DNA of 12,876 nucleotides from Jaenimonas drosophilae (GCA_030849065.1 JASAON010001322.1:1-12876), one strand, 5' to 3'. Counted from the stretch's first letter, positions 1 through 7,457 are shown. Notes: a model not told the origin generated them from the letters alone. A program made the numbers and translations.

Positions 1-303
1 TTGTGACGTCATGGTTGTATTTTGGGCGGTGTAACGCGCCTCTGCGTGTCGTAGACGATGGGCAGCTACCACGTAGTTGGCCGTGCATGAGAAATGCAGC
101 ACGGGCAGGCTCACCGAGTGTGTCCTGCTACCGTACACATCAAGTGACTAAGCTCAGCCGTGGCAACACGTGCTCGTCTGCCCATATCTCAAGTTTTGTT
201 TTCGTTCTCTGTTTTTTTCTTGGCTGTTGACCCCACCTCCCCGTGGCTTCTTCCGTGGATCGTCAGCAATGAACACGTCTCATCTACATCATCTCTCCCC
301 CCC

Positions 304-338
304 TTTTTTTTTCTTTTGTTGCTGTTGTTGCTGTTGTT
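304..338 (+). repeat. Poly-T followed by TTG/CTG low-complexity tract
   Basis: A run of T broken by single C or G leads into repeated TTG and CTG triplets. It is a pyrimidine-biased simple sequence of the kind found in kinetoplastid spacers and may act in splice-site or polyadenylation-site choice. No function is shown directly. Confidence 0.7.
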
Positions 339-537
339 CTTCGCGTCTGGGCGTTGTGTGCCGGTGTGTAGGGAGACGGGTGACGTGTGGCTCATCTCAG
401 TAAACTATATAACGGGAGAGATCAACATGCTTCCTCTTCTTCGGCTGTTCATGGAGATGCCGCACCACTCACGGATGCTCGATGCGTTGTGTTGATGCGT
501 GCGTGGCACCTCCTTGTTCCTCTTTTCATCTCTTTTT

Positions 538-577
538 GCTGTTTGTTTGTTTGTTGTTGTTGTTGTTGCTGCTCTCC
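538..577 (+). repeat. TTTG/TTG simple repeat
   Basis: Several TTTG units pass into about six TTG triplets and then a CTG/C-rich end. This is a simple-sequence tract in the gene-free left flank and resembles the tract at 304-338. Confidence 0.75.
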
Positions 578-639
578 CCCCTCTGGCTTTGCCGCCGCAT
601 CCATTATTTCAATGTCGGGATGTGTGGAGTTTCTGCGCC

Positions 640-652
640 AACACACACACAT
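640..652 (+). repeat. Short CA dinucleotide run
   Basis: About six CA units lie in the gene-free left flank. Longer CA runs occur in two other spacers of this window, at 5452-5469 and 12286-12302. Confidence 0.7.
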
Positions 653-841
653 AATCCAAAAGTTGTTGTTGTTTTCTGTATATGTCATATAACTCTTCTA
701 GAGTGATGTTCGCCAAATCCTTCGCCGCTTGAGGTTGCTGCTTCCTCCGCGCTACACTACGTTCCTCTACTCCTCCCCTTCGTACGGCGGGGGTATGGCA
801 GGATTGCTACAAGCACATTGCCCACTGCCAATCATTTCCTC

Positions 842-884
842 ATGCTCCTCTGTTGTGTTGCTGTCTCATCTCACCTTTATCAAG
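842..884 (+). promoter_or_regulatory. Candidate trans-splice acceptor for the 973 gene
   Basis: A T/C-rich stretch ends in AG at 883-884. From there to the ATG at 973 there is no other ATG, which would give an 88-base 5' UTR after the spliced leader. AGs at 917-918 and 925-926 are alternatives. The assignment rests on the known trypanosomatid pattern of pyrimidine tract plus AG. Confidence 0.4.
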
Positions 885-972
885 ACCTGCTCGTGGCAAC
901 GAGCGTATCACACCACAGACAACAAGTACTAACTCCACCTCTCCTCTACACTATTTCACACCCATCATCATC

Positions 973-1383
973 ATGGCCCCAGACTACTCCAAGCAGTTCC
1001 AGTTGCTGCGTGATATTTACGATCGCATGCAGCGCAAGGAGGCGGTTGATCCATCCGAGCTCACCGCCGCTGGCGTCAGCGGCAAGCGTTTGAAGGATGT
1101 GGAGAAGGAGATCTCACGCGTGAAGAAGCTTGTATCTCTCAACAAGAAGACGGAGGTGAAGGAGGAGGAGCAGCGCGAGCTGGAGGAGCTCGCCAAGCAG
1201 GAGGGTATCTCCGTGGAGGAGTACCTCAAGCGTGAGGCGGAGGAGAAGGAGAAGGCGAAGCGCGATATTAACCTCCAGCGCAAGAAGGCCGAGCAGATGA
1301 AGCTCGCGGAGGATCGTGATAAGAAGGTGCTTGGCCGAGAGACGAATCAGGGCGATCATGATTTGCAGGTGGACTACGTCTAA
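973..1383 (+). CDS. Small Lys/Glu-rich helical protein, unknown function
   Basis: The frame encodes 136 residues and ends in TAA. The start is the first ATG after the candidate splice acceptors; the frame stays open further upstream, but only with non-ATG codons. The protein is extremely charged: from about residue 35 to 120 it is nearly continuous Lys, Glu, Arg and Ala with few helix breakers, so a long single helix or coiled coil is likely. The first 35 residues are less charged and include a Tyr-rich, helix-like segment. The C-terminus ends in an acidic stretch with Val-Asp-Tyr-Val. Codons are strongly biased to AAG, GAG and CTC, more so than in most neighbours, which in this group often goes with high expression. 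There is no signal peptide or membrane segment. I do not recognise the family. A structural or RNA/ribosome-associated role is possible but only guessed. Confidence 0.85.
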   Translation: MAPDYSKQFQLLRDIYDRMQRKEAVDPSELTAAGVSGKRLKDVEKEISRVKKLVSLNKKTEVKEEEQRELEELAKQEGISVEEYLKREAEEKEKAKRDINLQRKKAEQMKLAEDRDKKVLGRETNQGDHDLQVDYV

Positions 1384-1503
1384 GCCCAACAAGGTAACAC
1401 TAAATCATCAAAACACAGCTCCACATGCTCCACTCTGTGCTCTTGTAAGCGAGATGATGATGCAAATGATGTTCGTGTTCCTTCAAGTACCCATGACTTA
1501 TGT

Positions 1504-1546
1504 ACCTGCTATTTCTTGCGTTTCTATTCACGTTTAGTATCTTCAG
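1504..1546 (+). promoter_or_regulatory. Candidate trans-splice acceptor for the SET gene
   Basis: A T-rich tract is followed by AG at 1536-1537 and another at 1545-1546. The next ATG is the chosen start at 1585, so the 5' UTR would be about 38-47 bases. The spacer from 1384 also carries the 3' UTR of the previous gene. Confidence 0.5.
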
Positions 1547-1584
1547 CCAACAAAGACACACGTGTTGAAGGGTGAGGAGGAGGG

Positions 1585-2976
1585 ATGCGTAGTACATCGT
1601 GCAACTGCGCTCCTGCTCGGGGTTGGATGGAGGCCCTCCTCTCATCTCCTGGTAGTGTAGGCCACGAAATTCGCCCACGTGCGTCATCGGAACGCACCAC
1701 ACCTCTCCCGGTGCGATCTCTCATCGCCAACAAGTCATTTGTGAAGGGCGAGCGGGTTGCGGTGGTGCCGGAGAACATGATCCTCACTGGAGCTCAAGCC
1801 AGTTCCATTCTCCAGCACTGGGGCCCTACTTATGCAGCAACTCTCAGTACCACAACGGCACCAACCGCATGGATGAACCACTTTCACGCCGTCTGCCGTG
1901 CGCTCCCGCCGGCTACGCAACTGGTTGAGAGCCGCGACGCATTCCTCATCACATCCGCGCTCTTCCTGATGCGATGGGTGCAGGAAGATGAAGGGAGGCA
2001 GCTACCGAAGCCAGGCCAAGATCCCATCTGCGCATGGGCGGCAAGTCTGCCAGCCAAGATGCCTCCGATGGGGGCAGTACTCGAAGAGCAGCTCCACCAC
2101 CAACGTGTGTGCTTCACCCCACTTCACAAACAACTTCGGCTTGGCAGCGAGACGGTTGTCATTGGCGATGGCAGTGTGGCGGAGGCACAGACGGAGCTCA
2201 TGGTCTCTGCCGTGGAGAAGGGCGTGATGGACGTCACCGCCCTCACCACACCAACAACGGAGGTGGAGGNGTGCTGGGCCCACTTTATGATGCGCTCGAG
2301 GGCGGTGAATATCCATTGGCGCAGCGGAACATCTTCTCCCGCAGTCGCTGTGGTCCCTTTCTTGGATCAACTGAACCACGGTGATGCCTCACAGCCCGCC
2401 AACATCACGTATCGATGGATGGCTGGGCAACAACATGGTACAGGGTCGGTCTTTATCACCGCGAGCAGGCCTATTCGCCGTGGAGAGGAGTTGGTGTTGC
2501 ACTACGGCCATCGTGGCCAACGTGGCTGCCTCTTTGGAGCATCATCTTCACCATCATCATCATCACCGACCCTCTCTGAACGCATCGCGACAGAGTTGAA
2601 GCGCGTGGAGGATCGCCAGCGTCTCGAGCTGGACCACCGTCGCACAAGCCACGCGGTGGAGGAGGGAGAGATGAACTACAACGCACCGACAAACGGCGCA
2701 GATTCTGACGTCGTCGCAGCTGAGCGCGAAGCAGCGTGGTTGTGGCGCTTTGGCTTTGCCAGAAATGAGGCGGAGCGGTCCTTCGAGGCGTCAGCGCGAT
2801 GGAGCGCGGGGTTGCGTGGACGCATCGCGCACTTAACCGATGCCCGTCGCAAAGGTCGGCCGGGTGAGTTCGTTGTTGGTGTCCCGGAAGGTCTGGAACA
2901 TCTGCGGCGGCAGCGAGAGCGGCTAGAGCGCGAGCGCTACGGATCTACGCATGTGTTTCCCCCAACACGAGTGTAG
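1585..2976 (+). CDS. SET-domain lysine methyltransferase, SETD3/RLSMT type
   Basis: This 463-residue protein should transfer methyl groups from S-adenosylmethionine to a lysine or, as SETD3 does on actin, a histidine. Visible SET parts, in order: residues 41-68, the N-terminal strand pair ending in a VVPENMIL segment; residues 231-243, the WAHFMMRSRA segment matching the family's 'WA..v.SR' motif; residues 258-268, VPFLDQLNHGD, with the AdoMet-contacting Asn264-His265; residues 283-307, leading through GEELVLHYG with the probable catalytic Tyr307. The second half of the usual 'YG..sN..LL..YGF' motif is seen only at 385-394 (WLWRFGFARN), after about 75 low-complexity residues. The C-terminal substrate-binding domain seems short, about 70 residues. 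There is no signal peptide. An undetermined base at 2270 makes codon 229 GNG (Glu, Ala, Gly or Val). Substrate unknown. Domain class is confident; subtype is inferred. Confidence 0.88.
   Translation: MRSTSCNCAPARGWMEALLSSPGSVGHEIRPRASSERTTPLPVRSLIANKSFVKGERVAVVPENMILTGAQASSILQHWGPTYAATLSTTTAPTAWMNHFHAVCRALPPATQLVESRDAFLITSALFLMRWVQEDEGRQLPKPGQDPICAWAASLPAKMPPMGAVLEEQLHHQRVCFTPLHKQLRLGSETVVIGDGSVAEAQTELMVSAVEKGVMDVTALTTPTTEVEXCWAHFMMRSRAVNIHWRSGTSSPAVAVVPFLDQLNHGDASQPANITYRWMAGQQHGTGSVFITASRPIRRGEELVLHYGHRGQRGCLFGASSSPSSSSPTLSERIATELKRVEDRQRLELDHRRTSHAVEEGEMNYNAPTNGADSDVVAAEREAAWLWRFGFARNEAERSFEASARWSAGLRGRIAHLTDARRKGRPGEFVVGVPEGLEHLRRQRERLERERYGSTHVFPPTRV
2270..2270. other. Undetermined base N inside the SET gene
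   Basis: The base lies in the second position of codon 229, so the residue can be Glu, Ala, Gly or Val. The frame is unaffected. The codon sits two residues before the conserved WAHFMMRSRA segment of the SET domain. Confidence 0.98.
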
Positions 2977-3382
2977 CGTGCTTCAGTGGATCCTAATGAA
3001 TCTTCTTCACATGCATGAATACTCTTTTCGCTTCACGTACGTGGGTGTACGACGTCATTGGCATTGGCACCATACACACACTCTCTCTCTTCAACCCCTC
3101 TTCATTCTCATCTTTTTGCACCTGTGTGTTTCTGTAGTGAGGAGGAAGGTTGGCCTTCTTTTTCCGACCGTCAGTGGCGGAGAACTCACCAACCCACTTC
3201 TCCATTCATCAGCACAGCCAAGATACAACACCACCTGATTGCTTCATTTGTGCGCGCGTGTGTTGGTGCGTGCCCTGCTTGCTTCTAGTACTGCCCCCTG
3301 CCCCCGCACACCGTTCCTCCTTGTGCGTGAAAAAAGAATATAAACGAACGCACTCTGACTTCGTCTATGCAGGTGTGCGCCC
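2977..3382. other. Spacer of 406 bases with CT-rich tract
   Basis: The spacer separates the SET gene from the F-box-like membrane protein gene and holds no supportable gene. It contains CA then CT repeats near 3073-3090, a long pyrimidine stretch to 3135, and three candidate splice acceptors at 3136-3137, 3287-3288 and 3371-3372. The only ATG after the first of these, before the start codon, is at 3367. Confidence 0.7.
3079..3137 (+). promoter_or_regulatory. Candidate polypyrimidine tract and splice acceptor for the 3383 gene
   Basis: CT repeats and T/C runs cover most of this segment, which ends with AG at 3136-3137. It is the longest pyrimidine tract in the spacer. Later AGs at 3287-3288 and 3371-3372 could instead be the mature acceptor; the last would leave only a 10-base 5' UTR. 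Confidence 0.4.
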
Positions 3383-3408
3383 ATGAATCTCTTCAAGCGG
3401 TCGGTTGA
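3367..3408 (+). promoter_or_regulatory. Short upstream frame overlapping the start of the 3383 gene
   Basis: An ATG at 3367 opens a 13-codon frame ending in TGA at 3406-3408. It is out of frame with the main start at 3383 and overlaps it. Splicing at the AG 3371-3372, inside this frame, would remove the upstream ATG; splicing at 3288 or 3137 would keep it. Whether it is translated is unknown. Confidence 0.35.
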
Positions 3409-5380
3409 CGTGGATAGTCTGCGGGGCATTGGCGTGGATTATCAAGAGCGCCGCCCCATGGATGCCTCCACGCGACGCAACATGATGGCGGTTGATGGCC
3501 TACACATGAGTAGCGATCAGAACAGTCTTGGCCTTCCTCCTGGATACTCCACGAGCTTGATGGAGGATAGCTCCGATCGTACCAACACCGCCGACTTTCA
3601 CACAACCACTTCGATGAGCGCGGAGTACTTCAGCTCCCCATCAATGCACGCTGCGGGTTCGGGTGAGGTGGATCATCGCCAGAGTGGGCGGCCCATTGAC
3701 GTGGCGCGGTTTCGTTCGTGCATCATCCCACGTGAGGAGCCCGCCGACAACAGTCGGGCCGAGGCCGCGAGCTCCATTCCCTCCCGCGATGCAAACCGCA
3801 ACGCCTCCGGCAGCAGTGGCCATGTGGCGATGCGCCCGGCCCAGAGTGGTCCCTTCAACGCACGTGTGCTCTTCATTGTGCTCCTCTTTGTGGAGGTTGC
3901 GCGGCCCGCCACGATCATTGCCTTTGGCACCACCTGCCGCTTTTGGCGCTACTGCGCCGACTATGCCCCTCACTGGACCTACTTCCGGCGGCGTCATTGG
4001 GAGCACCGCAAGGTGGAGCTGCCACGCAAGATTCGCGCGGCGGTGGCCAAACCAAAAGTTGTTACCCGCGATGAGCTCATTGCGGAGCGAATGAAGGTGG
4101 ATTGGATGCTGCGACGTGATGCGCTCATCGCGACGGCGAAGCACTATCGATGGTGTTTTGCCATTGGCATCATGACGGCGGTGATGGTGGCATCTAACTA
4201 CGTGGTGGCCTACCTGCTTGGCTCCCTCCGCACCGCACTCTACACCGACACCACACTCGGCATCACGACCTTCTCGCTGATGATGATCATGACGCTCTTG
4301 GAGATGGCCCTCGTCATATCACCACTTGTGGGCTCCTTCAACAAAGATACGATTCTTCGGGTCTTGTGCTGGGCCATTTTGTTGCTCGCGTGTAGCTTGC
4401 TCTTCGGCACCATCACCTCCCTCGCCTTCGCCCGTGTGCGCTCAACGGGCCTCGTCTTGGATGGCGCGACTCTCAATTTTGCCATGAACGCGAGCTGTGA
4501 TATGTACGAAACACGCAACAGCCCATCCTTCATCTTCCTCCCCGCCCCGCTCGACGACCTTCGTTGGCGGCCCATCACACAAGATCCGAGCGGGGAAACA
4601 TTTGTGCCGCTCTGCCTCGATGAGCACAACAGCAAGAGTTGCTACGCCATGTTGTACTTTGATGCGTACTATGCGTCGGAGGTGTTTCACAACGCAAGTG
4701 TGTGGGAGCGGGAAAAGTCGGCGGGCACACGTACAGCCCTGGGCTTCAATCCACTAGACGATGCCACCTCAGCCCACATGGTGTGGTGCCGGCAAAGCAC
4801 AAATCCGCAGGTAGTTGCCGTCTCGCTCCTCCTCTACGAGAGCATCGCCGCATCGGTGGCGAAGGTATACCCAACCATCTCATCGTGGATGAATCCCGCA
4901 CTCCGGCCACAGGAGCTGCACGATGCGCTGAGCTATCGATGTGGCTCCGACATCAATCGCGAAGTTACTGCTAACCCGCCGAGCTCCGCCAACCTTTGGT
5001 TTTCGCGTAGCCCGGCGTGGCGGCGCAACTACGTACCGCTGGTCAGCGCAGTGATGCAAGAACGCGAGGTGTTCCGCCACACTCACGACCACTTTGTCAG
5101 GTACAGCTTCGCATGCTACATCACGTCGGCGGTGTTGTGGGGTCTGGTGCTCCTCTCCGTGAGTTTTTTCCGACACAGCGCGGTGAATGTGCTTGGCATG
5201 ACCACCACCATTGCCCTCCTCGTCATGAACCCCATCACGATGATCGTCACCGGCGCCTTTTGTGTGAATGGGAGCAAGGATTATTTCATGTGCAATCCAG
5301 CCTCGGGTGGGGCTCTCATTGGCATGGGCGTCTCGCTGCTCTTTTTGCTGGCAGCACTCTACGTTTCCTTCTCCAAGTAG
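3383..5380 (+). CDS. Polytopic membrane protein with F-box-like segment
   Basis: This 665-residue protein has a Ser/Met-rich, probably disordered N-terminus (about 1-155). Residues 160-206 resemble an F-box: a hydrophobic helix (VLFIVLLFVEV), then FGTTCRFWRYC and a HW-containing end, like the family's 'L..VC+.WR......lW'. F-boxes recruit Skp1 and thus cullin-RING ubiquitin ligases. A basic linker follows, then six likely membrane helices near 258-280, 294-316, 327-348, 576-595, 600-624 and 643-662. Between helices 3 and 4 lies a 220-residue loop with cysteines and N-glycosylation sequons at Asn369 and Asn437; a further sequon, Asn629, and two cysteines lie between helices 5 and 6. If the F-box end is cytosolic, all three sequons fall on the luminal side, so the topology is self-consistent. 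It ends in TAG. I do not know a named family; the membrane calls are firm and the F-box call is moderate. Confidence 0.88.
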   Translation: MNLFKRSVDVDSLRGIGVDYQERRPMDASTRRNMMAVDGLHMSSDQNSLGLPPGYSTSLMEDSSDRTNTADFHTTTSMSAEYFSSPSMHAAGSGEVDHRQSGRPIDVARFRSCIIPREEPADNSRAEAASSIPSRDANRNASGSSGHVAMRPAQSGPFNARVLFIVLLFVEVARPATIIAFGTTCRFWRYCADYAPHWTYFRRRHWEHRKVELPRKIRAAVAKPKVVTRDELIAERMKVDWMLRRDALIATAKHYRWCFAIGIMTAVMVASNYVVAYLLGSLRTALYTDTTLGITTFSLMMIMTLLEMALVISPLVGSFNKDTILRVLCWAILLLACSLLFGTITSLAFARVRSTGLVLDGATLNFAMNASCDMYETRNSPSFIFLPAPLDDLRWRPITQDPSGETFVPLCLDEHNSKSCYAMLYFDAYYASEVFHNASVWEREKSAGTRTALGFNPLDDATSAHMVWCRQSTNPQVVAVSLLLYESIAASVAKVYPTISSWMNPALRPQELHDALSYRCGSDINREVTANPPSSANLWFSRSPAWRRNYVPLVSAVMQEREVFRHTHDHFVRYSFACYITSAVLWGLVLLSVSFFRHSAVNVLGMTTTIALLVMNPITMIVTGAFCVNGSKDYFMCNPASGGALIGMGVSLLFLLAALYVSFSK

Positions 5381-5451
5381 GCATACTTGAAACATCATCG
5401 TGCGTCCGCCGTCGCTCCGTGTGGGTGAAGATGGAGGGGGGAATATGGAGC

Positions 5452-5469
5452 AACACACACACACACACG
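5452..5469 (+). repeat. CA dinucleotide repeat in spacer
   Basis: About nine CA units lie in the spacer downstream of the 3383 gene, ahead of the pyrimidine tract used for the next gene. Such runs often vary in length between strains. Confidence 0.85.
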
Positions 5470-5582
5470 CATACATTCTCTTGATCTTCTTCTTGCCACC
5501 AACAGCACGTACAAATGGGTCTCCTCTCTTGGCAGAGATCATTGTTTTGCTCGTTGAGATGTTCTTCTGCACCACGATACAC

Positions 5583-5622
5583 GCCTCTTTCCCCGTCTTG
5601 TTGTTCTGCTTCTTTTTCTTAG
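5583..5622 (+). promoter_or_regulatory. Strong candidate trans-splice acceptor for the 5660 gene
   Basis: A nearly pure pyrimidine tract ends in TTCTTTTTCTTAG at 5622, the cleanest acceptor in the window. No ATG lies between it and the start at 5660, giving a 37-base 5' UTR. Confidence 0.65.
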
Positions 5623-5659
5623 TGAAAAGGGGCACGCTTCGCTGGCCTTCACGTCAGAG

Positions 5660-7321
5660 ATGGAGATGGCCATAGATGCGAGCCATGTGGAGGCCCTCTT
5701 CCGTGATACGGCGAAGATGTATCAACGTTCATGCCGCTTGGTGGATGAACGTGTTGGCCGCGTGAGTACGCCATCGGGCCCATCTTCTCCCACACCTACC
5801 GCTTCCTTTGTGGGTGCGGCTCCCTCGACGTCATCCCACGATGCAAGCACTAGCACCAACACCATTTCGTCTTCTTTTTCACAAGCTGTGGCGATGCTGC
5901 GAGCCCTTGCAGAGGTGCGTGGCTTTGTGATAGTGGCGGCTAGTCTGTTGCAGAGGTTGGCACTGGAGATGCGGGAGGCTTCCACCGGCATTCGCGTACA
6001 ACGGGAGCAACGTGGAGCTCGCTTTCCGCTCCTTCGTCGGACCGTGCGAGGGTTGTGTGAGAGTAGTGTGGTTAGCGGGCTAAGTGATGGCGGAGGTACA
6101 AGTGCCGTGCGTACGCTGCTCCAACCAACAACATCATCATCATCCTTGGCAAATGCTGATGGTTGCTCCTTGGCTACGCACGTGGCCAAGGTAAGCCGTG
6201 TGCTGGTCGAAGCCGCCTTCTGTGTGGATGCTGCGTATCTCTCGGCAGAGTTGGTGCAGCAGCTGAATGCGTTCGCACATCGGCACGCTGGGCCACTAAC
6301 GGCTCAGGAGCAGCGTTGGCTGATGCCTGACCTCTACACCGTCCTCGCACCAATCACAGACCTCTTCACTCCCGCCATGAACGATGCGCTTGCGGAGCGC
6401 ATGCTGGTACTGGTGCAAGAAGGATGTGGGGCACGTGGAACCAACACATCGCCTTCCTCACCAACTTCATCTACAGCAGCTGCCGCAGGATTCAATGATG
6501 CCGCGACGGTAGCCCCAACCATCCTTCTTCCCGGGCTCCTCTCGGTGATGATGGAGTGTGGCACACCGGAGCTTTGGATCCGCATCATTCTCGATCCTCT
6601 CCGCCACGCATCGATGCATTTACTGCAGCTGTATCTTGGTAGCCCAACTCAGTTTTCCGCCTCCTGCGAGGCCATCACCACTCAGATTGTCGTGATTGCC
6701 GCACTGGTGTTGCATCGAAGTACCTCCACGGTGAAGGTGGATGCTTCCATCTTTGGTGATGTGCTGAAGATGTTGTGCAGCCGCCTTACCTACCCGCTGG
6801 AGGAGAGCTTCACGGCAAACAACGTACGTCCTGGGATGAGTGCGGCACTCGCCGACGCCCTCGTTTGCCCGTTGGTGGGAAAAACTGGAGATGTGGTGGC
6901 CTCATTCTCTGGTGGCCCCCCTGCCCTGATCAACGTACTTCACACGCTGCGTTTTCGTCTGTTGCTGTTGGTGGAGCGAGCTGGACGAGGGGAGCTCAGC
7001 CTCCTCGGTGGCACACGCAGTGCTGCCGCCATTCAACGGCGCTACGCCTCCTACCTTGCCGCGTCAGGCGGGAAAATCACGATTGCCGTTCTTCAGTCTG
7101 TCGCGGAGGATCGCGGCCTCTCCCTCACGGAAACAACAATGCGCTCGTCCACTGCACACAAGATCTACCGCCTCGCGCACTCCATCGCGGCGGAGAGCTC
7201 CATCACCTCCTTCGTGTATCTCAGCAATGGCATCATATACGTGAAGCGTGGCCGTGTGGCAGAGTTCCGGCAGGCAAAGAGCATGGAGGAGGTTTTCAGG
7301 CCCTACGAAGAGGAGGGCTAA
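5660..7321 (+). CDS. Conserved-looking helical protein, unknown function
   Basis: The frame encodes 553 residues and ends in TAA. The start is the first ATG after a strong splice acceptor; a second in-frame ATG follows two codons later. Most of the chain reads as amphipathic helices rich in Leu, Ala and Val (about 75-135, 175-255, 285-385 and 420-485), as in helical-repeat or tethering-type proteins. These are separated by Ser/Thr/Pro-rich linkers near residues 36-73, 155-168 and 260-275. The last 60 residues look more ordered, with a helix (HKIYRLAHSIA) followed by an FVYLSNGIIYVKRGRV strand pair and a charged tail. There is no signal peptide or convincing membrane span, though the Leu-rich segments near 343-352 and 430-439 are quite hydrophobic. 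I do not recognise the family; a scaffold or vesicle-tethering role is only a guess from helix content. Confidence 0.85.
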   Translation: MEMAIDASHVEALFRDTAKMYQRSCRLVDERVGRVSTPSGPSSPTPTASFVGAAPSTSSHDASTSTNTISSSFSQAVAMLRALAEVRGFVIVAASLLQRLALEMREASTGIRVQREQRGARFPLLRRTVRGLCESSVVSGLSDGGGTSAVRTLLQPTTSSSSLANADGCSLATHVAKVSRVLVEAAFCVDAAYLSAELVQQLNAFAHRHAGPLTAQEQRWLMPDLYTVLAPITDLFTPAMNDALAERMLVLVQEGCGARGTNTSPSSPTSSTAAAAGFNDAATVAPTILLPGLLSVMMECGTPELWIRIILDPLRHASMHLLQLYLGSPTQFSASCEAITTQIVVIAALVLHRSTSTVKVDASIFGDVLKMLCSRLTYPLEESFTANNVRPGMSAALADALVCPLVGKTGDVVASFSGGPPALINVLHTLRFRLLLLVERAGRGELSLLGGTRSAAAIQRRYASYLAASGGKITIAVLQSVAEDRGLSLTETTMRSSTAHKIYRLAHSIAAESSITSFVYLSNGIIYVKRGRVAEFRQAKSMEEVFRPYEEEG

Positions 7322-7457
7322 CTATGCGAGCTATGCCATGATTCATCATCACTACATAATATCATCTGGTCCGCCTACGTGTGTTGTTGGTCAGCTGCAC
7401 ATATTCCTGGTGCTGCATCCGTCTGCACATCTCTGCCAACTTCTTACTCTGGTGTGA

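Larger units (their letters stand above)
1..972. other. Gene-free left flank, probably 3' UTR and spacer
   Basis: I see no convincing coding region in this stretch. Open frames here are short, overlap one another in several frames, often lack an ATG, and translate to low-complexity runs of Leu, Phe, Cys and Ser from pyrimidine tracts. The stretch holds poly-T and TTG/CTG tracts near 304-338 and 538-577, a CA run near 640-652, and a pyrimidine-rich segment ending at an AG at 883-884. This fits the 3' UTR of a gene left of the window followed by the spacer and 5' UTR of the 973 gene. At 972 bases it is more than twice as long as any other spacer here. I found no tRNA B-box-like sequence or other recognisable RNA gene. 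Confidence 0.6.

Noticed and set aside
160..495. 111-residue plus-strand frame in the left flank
   Set aside because: It begins at GTG rather than ATG, overlaps other frames, and its middle is a Leu/Phe run made by a pyrimidine tract. A membrane protein was considered but nothing else supports it.
387..692. 101-residue plus-strand frame in the left flank
   Set aside because: Its Cys/Leu runs come from TTG repeats, and it overlaps other frames equally open. There is no good start or coding bias.
2530..2570. CATCAT-type repeat read as a possible microsatellite or CRISPR-like element
   Set aside because: It is a short in-frame run encoding Ser/Pro in the SET protein, with no spacers or regular repeat unit.
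3663..4144. Overlapping frames on both strands inside the membrane protein gene
   Set aside because: Both are in the GC-rich part of a well-supported gene and translate to Ala/Pro/Arg-rich sequence without motifs.
4880..5635. 251-residue open frame on the minus strand
   Set aside because: It lies mostly antisense to the membrane protein gene, its translation is rich in Arg, His and Gly without domain character, and the opposite strand has a complete gene with membrane helices. It is a composition shadow.
6775..7341. 188-residue plus-strand frame inside the 553-residue gene
   Set aside because: It is rich in Arg, Pro, His and Cys, lacks organised segments, and overlaps a frame with clear helical character.
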